This document shows, piece by piece, positions 26,753 to 35,395 of a stretch of DNA of 64,000 nt (position 1 is the first letter of the stretch; each line of letters begins with the position of its first letter). This stretch comes from Bin5 sp965220715 (GTDB lineage Bacteria; Chloroflexota; Anaerolineae; Caldilineales; Caldilineaceae): assembly GCA_965220715.1 (NCBI GenBank), contig OZ244843.1:3720001-3784000 (forward strand), read 5' to 3'. The notes beneath the pieces are model-generated. The model did not search any database and was not told where the DNA came from. It saw only the letters and a program-made list of their open reading frames with translations. Position numbers and translations under genes: made by a program.

Positions 26753-27634
26753 ATGAATCCATTTGTCGACTCCAGCGACATCAGGGAAGATGGCAAGGCC
26801 ATTTGCCAGCGCGCGGACCGCGACGGCTATGTCTTTATACGGGACTTCGTAGACAAAGAGGCTATTTTTCAAGCGCGGCGGGACATAGCCACGGTCTTGC
26901 AGGAAGTCGGATGGATTGACGCAGGCACCGACCCTTTGGAAACTATCACCAACCACCCTCCCCATGTTTCGGGAGAGCCGGAGTTTTCGCCGGTGTACGA
27001 CAGGGTCCAACTGTTGGAGTCTTTCCACACGCTTGCACACGACGAGGCGATTGTGAGCGTCATCGGAAACCTTCTGGGAGAAAATGTGCTTCTACAGCCC
27101 AGTAATATCGCCCGTTTCATCTTTCCGACCAATCTTGAACAGACCACGCCGCCGCACCAGGATTTTGTCCTCATCCAGGGCACGCCAGATGTATGGACCA
27201 CATGGCTGCCGCTGGGCGACTGCCCGCACAGAATGGGTGGGTTGAGCGTGCTGACCGGTTCGCACAAAAAGGGAGTACTGCCGGTCTCCCGAGCTCTCGG
27301 CGCCGGAGGACTGCGCGCCCATTTCGAAAAGATCGGGGGAGAATGGGTATCGAGCCCATTTGAAGCAGGGGACGTGCTCTTTTTCCACAGCCACACAGTG
27401 CATCGGGGTTTGCCAAACCTGTCCGGCAACCGAATCCGGCTCTCGGTGGACTTTCGCTACCAGAGGGCTTCGGAGCCCGTCATGGATAAGGTCTTGACCC
27501 CCCACCAGAACCGCCTCTCGTGGGAGGAGGTCTACAGAGGGTGGAAATCGACCAAGTACCAGTATCATTGGGAGCAGTACGAACTGACTCCGGTGGAAAA
27601 AGTACCTGTGCAGGTCGTAGAAGAGACTATCTAA
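26753..27634 (+). CDS. Phytanoyl-CoA dioxygenase family protein (PhyH 1)
   Basis: A 293-residue Fe(II)/2-oxoglutarate oxygenase. I use the ATG at 26753 behind GGAGAATTGG. The iron site is visible as HQD in TTPPHQDFVLIQG and the distal His in SHTVHRGLPN, with a 2-oxoglutarate-binding Arg in GNRIRLSVDFRYQ. GGLSVLTGSHKKGV is the typical loop. It follows the importer by 73 bases on the same strand, so the imported compound may be its substrate; PhyH relatives hydroxylate many small molecules, so no substrate is assigned. Confidence 0.85.
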   Translation: MNPFVDSSDIREDGKAICQRADRDGYVFIRDFVDKEAIFQARRDIATVLQEVGWIDAGTDPLETITNHPPHVSGEPEFSPVYDRVQLLESFHTLAHDEAIVSVIGNLLGENVLLQPSNIARFIFPTNLEQTTPPHQDFVLIQGTPDVWTTWLPLGDCPHRMGGLSVLTGSHKKGVLPVSRALGAGGLRAHFEKIGGEWVSSPFEAGDVLFFHSHTVHRGLPNLSGNRIRLSVDFRYQRASEPVMDKVLTPHQNRLSWEEVYRGWKSTKYQYHWEQYELTPVEKVPVQVVEETI

Positions 27635-27677
27635 GGGAAGTAGAGCAGTTCGCGTTCTGGATATCAAACGCAAAGAA

Positions 27678-27721
27678 GAGGGCAGTAGCGAAAAAGGAAT
27701 TCCTTTCTCGTTACTGCCCTC
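27678..27721. terminator. Long hairpin, probable bidirectional terminator
   Basis: A stem of about 22 base pairs from GAGGGCAGTAGCGA to TCGTTACTGCCCTC with one mismatch and one G-U, centred on AATT. It lies 44 bases beyond the PhyH stop, between convergent genes. A run of A/T bases lies inside the stem rather than after it. Confidence 0.6.
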
Positions 27722-27966
27722 GGTTGTTGATCTGGCAGTCGTCCAGACCCTCGCAGGTTTTGCCCCGCCCCCCTTGGCGAAAGACGGGGCCCCCAGATGG
27801 TCCACGACTTTTTCCAGCGGTGGTCCACCTCATCTGAACCTCATCCGACTAGCCGATGTGCCTTTCCAGTTGCTCGCAGAAAGATCACAGAGGCAGGGCG
27901 TCGCTGCTGTACGCCGGAGTCGCACTTGTCATTTAAGTTGAGGGGAAGAAAGGGACTGCGAAGGGG

Positions 27967-28083
27967 TTGACAACAACCTTGGCTGTCAGCGAACCGAACG
28001 CAATTTTGACAGGGCCGTTCGTGCAAAACGCCGATACACTCATCCGCGACGCGTTGCTTTCTGTCCCGGGCGTAACGGTGGAT
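27967..28083 (+). pseudogene. N-terminal remnant of an unknown gene (possibly glutamine amidotransferase-like)
   Basis: A TTG-initiated frame reads LAVSEPNAILTGPFVQNAD then LIRDALLSVPGVTVDLIP, an alternating hydrophobic pattern like the first beta-alpha-beta of a Rossmann-type or amidotransferase-like domain. Protein-like sequence ends at about 28083, exactly where the convergent SIS gene's stop begins. It looks like the head of a gene whose body was lost by rearrangement. The family suggestion is from memory of similar N-termini and is weak. Confidence 0.3.
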
Positions 28084-28084
28084 C

Positions 28085-29317
28085 TCATCCCCGTGCGGCG
28101 TGAAACTCGATCAGTTGGCTCTCCTGGATGGTGCGCATGTTCATTTCGTACTGGAGCGGGGAGTCGAATTCGAAGGCCAGGCGGCCGCGGGACCGGGCCA
28201 GATAGGTGGCGAAAAGCTGGCCGGGAACGCAGTAAACGAGCGGGGACAGCGCTTCCGGGACGGCGCCGGCGACCGGCAGCGTCACGTCAGCGGCCTCGGC
28301 CAACTGCGGGTTGCTTTCGTCGGTGATGACAACACCGCACGCCCCCATGGTCTGTGTGGTGTGCAGCAGTTCCCGGATTCGGGACACGCTGCGGCCTTGG
28401 GGTGCGATGAAGAGGACCTGCGTCCCTGGCCCCGTGAGGAAAAACTGCTCATGCGCCCACTCTTCCAACTCCTGGGCGACGCCGTAGACGCGGGGGAGTT
28501 CATAGGTCTTGGCGGCGTAGAACAGGCTGGTGGCCAGGCTGGGGCCGGAGCCGAGAATTGTGTAGCTGTCGATTTCTTTGACCTGCTCGGAATAGGCTTT
28601 GGCCGCAGGTGTGCAGAGGGCGACGGTCTCGGAGATCAGCTGGGCGGTGGAGCGTAACTCTGCGCGCAACGTATCGGCCTCCTTCTCCGAAAGGCGGCCG
28701 CGCACCACGCCAGTGTGGAAGGCGATCAGATAGAGTGTCGTCAGGCTGGCCAGGTAGTTGACCAGGCCAAACGAGCCGCGGCGAGGCTTTCCGTCATCCG
28801 CGCCGGTAGTCAAATTGCTGGGCATTCCGATCAACTCCCCGGCGAGCCGGACGCTCTGATCGAGGATGGTGTCGGCTTCCTGGGCCAGCCAGCCGCCTGG
28901 ATTGCCGGTAATCGCGACAGTGTGTGCACCGCCCAGACGGGCGTTCACGAGCGCTTCGACAGAACGAGTGGCCTTACCGGAGTTGGAGATTCCGAAGACT
29001 AGAGAGTCTTGCGGGAGGAATTCGGCGGCATAGCGTCCGAACTCCAGGGCCTCCAGCGCTTCGGTGGGCACGCCGGCATAGCGGGCGAAGGCAAAGCGCG
29101 CGGCCAGACCGGCGAAGTAGGAGTCGCCGCAGCCGGTTATGTAGATGTGGGATGCCGTCGTAAAGAGATTGGGATCCAGCGCCTCGAGTTGCGGCTGGAC
29201 CGACTCCATGACCGCGGGGATGGCGGGGCCTTGATTGCTGATTTCGTTCAGCATATCGTCGATCGTGACAGGGATGGGCTCGCCGAATTCAGCCTGGCGG
29301 ATCGGGCGGGCTATCAT
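28085..29317 (-). CDS. SIS-domain sugar isomerase/deaminase-like protein
   Basis: A 410-residue protein with two SIS (phosphosugar-binding) domains, as in the isomerase half of GlmS or in AgaS/FrlB. Domain 1 shows HIYITGCGDSYFAG and the ISNSGKATRS loop; domain 2 shows YTILGSGPSLATS, EEWAHEQF and a C-terminal active-site-like tail. The ATG at 29317 has GGAG nine bases upstream, so I prefer it over upstream TTG (29341) or ATG (29332) starts. No glutaminase domain is present, so it should act on amino- or keto-phosphosugars without glutamine. It ends the minus-strand catabolic cluster. Confidence 0.85.
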   Translation of the reverse strand: MIARPIRQAEFGEPIPVTIDDMLNEISNQGPAIPAVMESVQPQLEALDPNLFTTASHIYITGCGDSYFAGLAARFAFARYAGVPTEALEALEFGRYAAEFLPQDSLVFGISNSGKATRSVEALVNARLGGAHTVAITGNPGGWLAQEADTILDQSVRLAGELIGMPSNLTTGADDGKPRRGSFGLVNYLASLTTLYLIAFHTGVVRGRLSEKEADTLRAELRSTAQLISETVALCTPAAKAYSEQVKEIDSYTILGSGPSLATSLFYAAKTYELPRVYGVAQELEEWAHEQFFLTGPGTQVLFIAPQGRSVSRIRELLHTTQTMGACGVVITDESNPQLAEAADVTLPVAGAVPEALSPLVYCVPGQLFATYLARSRGRLAFEFDSPLQYEMNMRTIQESQLIEFHAARG

Positions 29318-29404
29318 CGCTTCTTTCTCCATTATTGCCAATTGCCGATAAGGACCTGGTTAAGGAGGTGTCTCGCCCGCCTCCGTTTCCTGCCAGCACT
29401 TCCT

Positions 29405-29794
29405 CTACATGACCAGTTTTACCTGCCCGTCCTCCACCAGAACCGTGTAGGTACGGAGTTTGAAGTCGTAGCCAAAGGCCTTGCCGCTCCGAATGTGGTA
29501 TTCCATGCCGTGGCCGGGGCAGACCAACACCTCACCGTCGTGGGCCCATTCAGTTTCCCAACCGGTGTCCGCATTGCAGATGACCGTGCCCTGCAGACGG
29601 CCCCGGCTCAGCGGCGCAGAGTGGTGCGGGCAACGGCCGTACAATGCGTAAAAGTCGCCGCCGACGTTAAAGACCGCGATCAGGGCGCGGCCCACCTGGA
29701 CTTCCATGCGCGTGCCAGGGGGGAAGTCATCCACAGCGGCAACGGTGATTTTGCGTTGCGAGCGGTTTCTGCGGGCGGGTGGGGGAGTAGACAT
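29405..29794 (-). CDS. Rieske-type ferredoxin
   Basis: A 129-residue soluble protein carrying one Rieske [2Fe-2S] cluster. The ligands are in RCPHHSAPLSRG (C-x-H) and VCPGHGMEY (C-x-x-H). It has the size of a stand-alone ferredoxin with a short basic N-terminal extension. Its ATG overlaps the amidohydrolase stop by one base (TAATG), so the two are translated together. It probably supplies electrons to an oxygenase; the PhyH upstream in the cluster uses 2-oxoglutarate and should not need it, so its true partner may be elsewhere. Confidence 0.9.
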   Translation of the reverse strand: MSTPPPARRNRSQRKITVAAVDDFPPGTRMEVQVGRALIAVFNVGGDFYALYGRCPHHSAPLSRGRLQGTVICNADTGWETEWAHDGEVLVCPGHGMEYHIRSGKAFGYDFKLRTYTVLVEDGQVKLVM

Positions 29795-30969
29795 TATTTT
29801 CGTGGCGCCAATCCGAAGAATCGGAGCGCGTTCTCACCAAGAATCTTGCGGCGAAGCGTCTCGTCCATATCGTAGCGCATGAATCCTGCAATCAGGTCAC
29901 GTTCAAGGTGCGGCCAATCCGAGGCCCACATGGTCGTGTCCTGGCCCTGGTAAAGATCGACCAGCTTGGCCAGATCTCCGGTCCGCGGTAGCGTCTCCAG
30001 TTCGTGCGTGCCAATGTGCCATTCGCGGATGTATTCGCTGGGCTTTTTCTCCAACGCCGGCATCTCAGTACGGTAGCGCAGATAGGCGGCATCGAGCCGG
30101 TACATGATGAAGGGCATCCAGGTGAGGCCGGCCTCGAGCACGGAAAATTTCAGGTTGGGGAAGCGGACCGGAATACCTGCGCACACGACCGACATGATCT
30201 GCAACATTGAAGTGAACGGGAAGCCCATGCTGTTGACCTGCATCAGCGTCGGGAAGTGCGCCACGCGCAGCGGATAGTTGTCATGGATCAGGGCCTCGAT
30301 GCCGTGAAAGCAGATCGGGAGGCTGTGCCTGGCCGCGGCTTCGAAGATGGGCCCGTAGAACTGATCCCCTATTGGTGGATTTACACCGACGTCGGGGATG
30401 CACACGCTCACGACATCGGGATGAACGGCGTGGCGGTCGATCTCCTCGGCGGCGTGTTGCGGGTGTTGCGGCGCCACGACGATGGCGATCTTGACGCCGT
30501 CCAGATTCTGATAGGCGTCGACCATATACTGATTGTAGGCTGTGGCAAGGGCTGCCGCCCACTTGGGTTCGGGCAGATAACCGATTGGCAGCAGTTCGCT
30601 GGGGAAGAGAATGCAGTAGTCGATGATGCCTTTGTCCAATCGCTTCAGCAACTCTTGTTTGGTCGCCAGCTTGGCGCGCGGCGGTTTGTCGTAAGAGGAG
30701 CCAAGCCAGGCTATGTGCGCGATCATGTTGCGCAAAGAGTTGCCCGGCTCGCCCTTGAAGTCAACTTGCAGAACGGTCTCCAGCCGTTTCCTGAAATGCC
30801 CCTCCATGTAGTCGAGCATGAACATGAGGGTGTCATCCACATGCACGTCAACGTCGACGATAGTGTAATCCGCAAGTTCGTCGCCGTAGAGGTCGAGGTC
30901 TTCATCCTGGACGGGGTTGAAGGAAGGTTCGACCTTCTGCACTGAGACGAAGTGCTCATCGGTTGCCAT
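29794..30969 (-). CDS. Amidohydrolase 2 / ACMSD-family metal-dependent hydrolase
   Basis: A 391-residue TIM-barrel enzyme from the ATG at 30969 with a strong CAGGAG ribosome site. The first metal motif reads VDVDVHVDD, so the usual D-x-H-x-H is reduced to D-x-H (second His replaced by Asp), a pattern seen in part of the family. Other landmarks are the central CFHGIEAL, EAGLTWMPFIMYRLD and the C-terminal TTMWASDWPH with the conserved Asp, then ILGENALRFFGL. The ACMSD family includes decarboxylases and hydrolases of aromatic or other ring compounds. The neighbours (Rieske, SIS, PhyH, permeases) point to catabolism of an imported compound. Confidence 0.88.
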   Translation of the reverse strand: MATDEHFVSVQKVEPSFNPVQDEDLDLYGDELADYTIVDVDVHVDDTLMFMLDYMEGHFRKRLETVLQVDFKGEPGNSLRNMIAHIAWLGSSYDKPPRAKLATKQELLKRLDKGIIDYCILFPSELLPIGYLPEPKWAAALATAYNQYMVDAYQNLDGVKIAIVVAPQHPQHAAEEIDRHAVHPDVVSVCIPDVGVNPPIGDQFYGPIFEAAARHSLPICFHGIEALIHDNYPLRVAHFPTLMQVNSMGFPFTSMLQIMSVVCAGIPVRFPNLKFSVLEAGLTWMPFIMYRLDAAYLRYRTEMPALEKKPSEYIREWHIGTHELETLPRTGDLAKLVDLYQGQDTTMWASDWPHLERDLIAGFMRYDMDETLRRKILGENALRFFGLAPRK

Positions 30970-31085
30970 CGGAGAAACTCCTGTCGAACTCCAGTAGGAG
31001 AAGAGGGCTGCGCTGACAGAGGCGATGCCGGGAAAGCGGGTAAGTCGTGCTTCGAGTTTAGCAGACGAGAGCGGGCGCATCCAAA

Positions 31086-31988
31086 TCAGGCAGCAGGCTG
31101 GCCTTTGCGGAGCCCGCTTGCCGCGCGCGGGTTCATCACGTCGATCAGGCCATCGCCGACCAAGTTGACGCTTAGCACGAGCAAGGTCAATACGAGGCCG
31201 GGGAAGCCGGGGTACCACGGGGCTACGGTGATGTAGCCGCGGCCGTCACTGATGATCGAGCCCAGGCTGGGTGTCGGCGGTTGAATGCCGAAGCCGAAAA
31301 AACTCAAACCGGCCTCATACATGATCGCGCCGGGAATCCCCATCGAAAAGGCGACGATAATCGGCCCCATGCAGTTGGGCAACACGTGGCGAAGCAGGAT
31401 GCGCCAGTTGCCGGCGCCCAAGCAGCGCGCCGCCTCTACATATGTCTGTACCCTGACAGCAAGGACCTGGCCCCTCACCAGGCGGGCGACGTCGGGCCAC
31501 GCCACGAGTGCCAGAGCCACGCAGACGGTGACGAGACCGGGACCGAGGACCGCGGTCACGGTCATCGCCAACAAAATAACGGGAAAGGCGAGCATGATAT
31601 CCGTAATACGCATGATTACGTCATCTACGATGCGGGGAAAGTATCCTGAGATTAGCCCCAGCAGGGTGCCGGCTACCATCGACAGGCCGCGCACCAGGAT
31701 GCCGACAATGAGTGAGGTGCGCAGGCCGAAGACCACACGGGCGAAAATGTCTCTCCCCAGCTGATCGGTGCCGAACAGGTTGCGCAGGCTCGGAGAGTAG
31801 GGCGGTGTGATGGTCTGGCCGTCCTGTTCGCGGCGCATTTCGATCTGCGTCGGATCGCTGACGATGTAGGGCGCGAAGGCCGCCAGCAGGATGAAGAAGA
31901 GGATGACGCCGACGCCGACCAGCGGCAGACGGGCCTGGCGGAAGCGGCGCCAGTCAAACGTAGCGAATTCGCGGATTGATGAACGCAT
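31086..31988 (-). CDS. Oligopeptide-type ABC importer permease (DppC-like), second set
   Basis: A 300-residue permease. I choose the ATG at 31988 (MRSSIREF...), within the overlap with the upstream permease gene. The DppC core is seen in LFGTDQLGRDIFARVVFGLR and the EAA loop YVEAARCLGAGNWRILLRHVLP. Unlike the first set (25528-26679) it lacks the external insert and has normal length. No ATPase or binding-protein gene is adjacent. Confidence 0.9.
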   Translation of the reverse strand: MRSSIREFATFDWRRFRQARLPLVGVGVILFFILLAAFAPYIVSDPTQIEMRREQDGQTITPPYSPSLRNLFGTDQLGRDIFARVVFGLRTSLIVGILVRGLSMVAGTLLGLISGYFPRIVDDVIMRITDIMLAFPVILLAMTVTAVLGPGLVTVCVALALVAWPDVARLVRGQVLAVRVQTYVEAARCLGAGNWRILLRHVLPNCMGPIIVAFSMGIPGAIMYEAGLSFFGFGIQPPTPSLGSIISDGRGYITVAPWYPGFPGLVLTLLVLSVNLVGDGLIDVMNPRAASGLRKGQPAA

Positions 31989-32880
31989 ACAGCAGATCCA
32001 CAATCAAGTTTATCAAGGATACGGAGACGGCCAGGACAATGACCGACGCCTGCAAGGCGGGCAGATCGCGAAAGACGAGGGCGTCATAAGCGTATTTGCC
32101 GATACCAGGCCAGGCGAAAATCACTTCGATAATGGGGATTCCGCCAAGCAGGCGCACGAAGTCGGTGCCGATGGTTGTCACGATTGGGATGAGGGCGTTT
32201 GGCAGGATATGACGGCGCGTGACAAGTGCGCCTTTGAGACCCTTGGCGCGAGCAGTGCGGATGTAGTCCTCACTCATGACTTCGAGCAGCGCGGCGCGAG
32301 TGATGCGGGCCAACAGTCCCAGTGACGGCAAGGCAAGGGTGAATGCCGGCAAAATGATAAAGCTGTCGAAACCGGCTCCATATCCCGACGGCGGCAGCAG
32401 GCGCAGAAAAACCGCGAAGACGATCTGCAACATGAGCGCCAGCCAGAAGAGCGGGAAGGAGAGATTCAGCGCCGCCACTGTCATAATCAGCCGGTCGGCC
32501 CAGCCGTTGCGCCGGGTGGCGGCGATGACGCCCAACCATATACCGAAGAGGGCGCTCGTCATTTCAGCGGCGAAGGCCAACTGTACGGTTTTGGGGAAGA
32601 CCTCGATCAGATCCGCGAGGATGGGTCGGCGCGACTGGTAGGAGCGGCCGAACTGCCCACGTGCCAGGTTCCACAGATTGTCCAAGTACTGAACCAGGAT
32701 GGGGCGGTCGAATCCCATCTGTTCGCGGATGGTCTCGACTACGTCGGGGTTGGCGAAGGGGCCGGCCATCAGACGGGCAGGGTCACCGGGCAGGATGTTC
32801 AGCAGTGCGAAGAGAACTGTGACCAGCCCGATGAGGATGGGGACGAACTGTAAGAGACGGCGAACGACGTAACCGATCAT
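31954..32880 (-). CDS. Oligopeptide-type ABC importer permease (DppB-like), second set
   Basis: A 308-residue permease with the typical N-terminus MIGYVVRRLLQFVPILIG, a MGFDRPILVQYLDNL motif and EAA loop YIRTARAKGLKGALVTRRH. Overlaps the DppC-like gene by 35 bases. It could work with the ATPase pair at 23.4-25.5 kb and the orphan binding protein at 38.4-40.1 kb, but this is only inference. Confidence 0.92.
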   Translation of the reverse strand: MIGYVVRRLLQFVPILIGLVTVLFALLNILPGDPARLMAGPFANPDVVETIREQMGFDRPILVQYLDNLWNLARGQFGRSYQSRRPILADLIEVFPKTVQLAFAAEMTSALFGIWLGVIAATRRNGWADRLIMTVAALNLSFPLFWLALMLQIVFAVFLRLLPPSGYGAGFDSFIILPAFTLALPSLGLLARITRAALLEVMSEDYIRTARAKGLKGALVTRRHILPNALIPIVTTIGTDFVRLLGGIPIIEVIFAWPGIGKYAYDALVFRDLPALQASVIVLAVSVSLINLIVDLLYAFINPRIRYV

Positions 32881-32984
32881 GCAGGGGCGGCGCCAGTTTC
32901 ATTAAGAGCAGTTCGCACTCACGCTAGGACCCAAGCAACCGGTACTTGTCGGCTAAGAGACAGCGAAAGGCAACCGATTCCTTT

Positions 32985-34127
32985 TCAGAGGCTAAGGTCT
33001 CTCAGGTTGTAATTCTTGAGGATGCTTGCGCGCGTCGCTTCGCTCCAGCGATTGGCGTCCTCCTGCCCGGCCAGGGGCTGGAAAACGTAGCGCGGTTCGT
33101 GAGGAAATCGCTGTTGACGGGCATCGATGGCAAGGGCAATCAGGCGAGAACGTTCGTCGATTCGTTCAGCATCGTAGACGACGTCTTGCTCGCCGTTTGT
33201 TTTGCAGACGTTGAGAACGGAGCGGCGGCGGTGAAAACCGAAGTTGATAGTGAACCGCTTTTGTGGCGTGGTGTTGGCGAACGAGGCGTGCAGTGCCTGT
33301 CGATTGGACATTACCACGTCGCCCGGTTCGCAAATCATCGGCACTGCCCCGGGCAGCCGATCCGAGCCATTCTCTTCTACCATCGCTTTAATGTCCATCT
33401 TTCCCTGCTTGTGGGAGCCTGGGAGCACCCAAACCCCGTTTTCGGCTGTGCTGCCATAGAGCTGCGCCATAAAGTTGAATCCGTGCGAGCCTTCGTCCCA
33501 GTCCGGGCTGTCCCAGTGCGTTGTTCCATCGTGATGCCAGGCAACAGACGGCCCCAATCCGGCATGTTTTACGATAATCGACTCGGTGAACGGCGTGAAG
33601 TCCGGGCCATTGATGTTTTCGGCAATCGCCAGCAGTTGCGGGTGACCGTAGAGCCGCAAGCAGGAGTCCATAATTTGAAGTGGGCTGCCGATACTGGAAA
33701 TGACATAGTCGGGGGCGTCGGCAGGGGGGGCTGGCTCAGACATCTTTGCCGGGTGACGACCGCTGGATATTTCGGTACCGCCATAGGGATCGCTCAACGG
33801 CTTTGCAAAACGGAAAGATGGTCGCGCCAGTTCGCTGCCGAGGGCGGGGCGGCCCTGCGCGTCGACCGCGGCATCTTTGGTGTAGGGCGCGTGTTCGAAA
33901 GCATATTCCATATCGGCGCGTAGGTCGTTGAGTTCTTCGGCGCCGAGGGCGCCCTCCAATACGTAGAAACCGCAGCGCCAGTAGGCGTCTGAAATCTCCT
34001 GGTCGAGGGTGCCGTCAGCGTTGAATCGGATTGGGCCGCGGTTGCCCAACTCGTAGGCCTCGCGCTTGCCCTCGCGGACGTAACTGTCCACGTTTCCGGT
34101 ATCTTCTACTCTGGATTTCATACTCAT
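32985..34127 (-). CDS. Phytanoyl-CoA dioxygenase family protein (PhyH 2)
   Basis: A 380-residue Fe(II)/2-oxoglutarate oxygenase, larger than usual. Start at 34127 is supported by AAAGGAAT upstream; an earlier ATG at 34151 lacks a site. The iron-binding HHD lies in VAWHHDGTTHWDSPDWD, the distal His in NRQALHASFANT and the 2-oxoglutarate Arg in QKRFTINFGFHRR. VWVLPGSHKQGKMD is the family loop. It heads a minus-strand run with permeases, amidohydrolase, Rieske protein and SIS protein; the gap to the next gene is 104 bases. Confidence 0.85.
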   Translation of the reverse strand: MSMKSRVEDTGNVDSYVREGKREAYELGNRGPIRFNADGTLDQEISDAYWRCGFYVLEGALGAEELNDLRADMEYAFEHAPYTKDAAVDAQGRPALGSELARPSFRFAKPLSDPYGGTEISSGRHPAKMSEPAPPADAPDYVISSIGSPLQIMDSCLRLYGHPQLLAIAENINGPDFTPFTESIIVKHAGLGPSVAWHHDGTTHWDSPDWDEGSHGFNFMAQLYGSTAENGVWVLPGSHKQGKMDIKAMVEENGSDRLPGAVPMICEPGDVVMSNRQALHASFANTTPQKRFTINFGFHRRRSVLNVCKTNGEQDVVYDAERIDERSRLIALAIDARQQRFPHEPRYVFQPLAGQEDANRWSEATRASILKNYNLRDLSL

Positions 34128-34477
34128 CGCGCTAATTCCTTTCTTGCGCATGTTGCCTGCGCTCGCCTCGCTTTTGAAGAGGACGCAGGTGTCTCTCAGT
34201 TGGTAGCATGATATTGCAGGAAAGCCGTTTCAAGCGATTGCTTGGGATGAAGAGTTGCGACTGCTCCTCGATTTCGCGACGCTTGTAGGATCGATGAAGG
34301 CACTACATTTCAATTATTCTGGCTTGCCTTGTCTTGAATAGGGGACGCTTCACAGTTCCGGCACAAAATGAAAGTGGAAAATGCAAGTGAGCAGCTGATG
34401 TGTGGCGGATCAACTTTCTCGTATTGTACTACGCCCCGAAAGTATCGACTATGTTTGTGGAATAGCATGTCCCAAAC
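34128..34477. other. Intergenic region, nothing recognised
   Basis: About 350 bases between the PhyH 2 start and the end of the ECF T-component gene, both on the minus strand. It must contain the PhyH promoter; no clear box pair, repeat or hairpin stands out. Confidence 0.4.
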
Positions 34478-35362
34478 TTAGAAATTTCGTTGCGGGGTAT
34501 ATGGCAACACACCAATGCCAAGCCTGTTGGCAAGAATCAGGCAGGCAACAGCAATGATAATCAACAATGCGCTCACTACCCAATCTGCCCTTCGCCAGTG
34601 GATTTCATGTATGAAGGTCCGTTCGGTGGGGGCGCCGAATGCCCTTGTCTCTAATGCAAGGGTCAAATCATGCGCACCCAACAATGAGCTGGTTAACACT
34701 GGCACAAAGAGAGTGGCCAACACTCTGATTTGTCGAAAGGGATTATAGCCTCCAAAGGAGACTCCGCGCGACCGTTGTGCATCCAAGGTCTGATCGAATT
34801 GGCGGCTAACAGTGGGAATGTAACGAAAGGCTGTCGTAAACACGAAGATAGCGTTATATGGAATTTTCCATGAAGCGATGCGGATCTGGGAAAGAAACCT
34901 GGTCAGATCACTAGGGTGGGTCGTTAGTATGAGAATTGGGAAAGCCAGGGCAATGGCGACTACCCGCAGTCCCAACGAGAAGCCATAATTGGCTCCTTCG
35001 TAGATGACAGGGATTCGGGGACCACCTGGCGCCCAAGCAGGCCACAGGTGAAAGAGCGTGCGCCACTCGAAATCCACGGAAATATCCCCGAAATCGCCAA
35101 AACTGGTGAACCAGACGCCCTGGGTGATGACCATGAAAAGCACGATGTAACTAAGCACCCACATATAGCGGAATTTCCGTGGAGGGATATTGGCTAGTGC
35201 AGCTACCCCAAGGATCCCAAGAATGACCATTGCCAAGAACACTGGTTCATTGAATGCCGCGGCGATGACCAAAACAGATAGCTCAAAGATGATCTTGGTC
35301 AAAGGGTGCAAGCGGTGCACCAAGGTATCTTTCTTGAAATATTGAATGTCAATTGTCGGCAT
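34478..35362 (-). CDS. ecfT: ECF importer T component (EcfT/CbiQ family)
   Basis: A 294-residue membrane scaffold linking the S component to the two ATPases. It has an N-terminal amphipathic stretch (DIQYFKKDTLVHRLHPLTKII, the typical DPRTKL-like region), several helices, and the coupling motifs AQRSRGV (the first A-R-G signature) and ALETRAFGAP (second). It ends an operon S-A'-A-T. The gap to the ATPase gene is 33 bases. Confidence 0.9.
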   Translation of the reverse strand: MPTIDIQYFKKDTLVHRLHPLTKIIFELSVLVIAAAFNEPVFLAMVILGILGVAALANIPPRKFRYMWVLSYIVLFMVITQGVWFTSFGDFGDISVDFEWRTLFHLWPAWAPGGPRIPVIYEGANYGFSLGLRVVAIALAFPILILTTHPSDLTRFLSQIRIASWKIPYNAIFVFTTAFRYIPTVSRQFDQTLDAQRSRGVSFGGYNPFRQIRVLATLFVPVLTSSLLGAHDLTLALETRAFGAPTERTFIHEIHWRRADWVVSALLIIIAVACLILANRLGIGVLPYTPQRNF

Positions 35363-35395
35363 CGTGTTTTCCGACTCAGACCCTATGAATTTCTG

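Larger units (their letters stand above)
27635..28084. other. Convergent intergenic region
   Basis: Holds the long hairpin and, at its right end, a probable gene remnant (27967-28083). Nothing else recognised. Confidence 0.5.
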
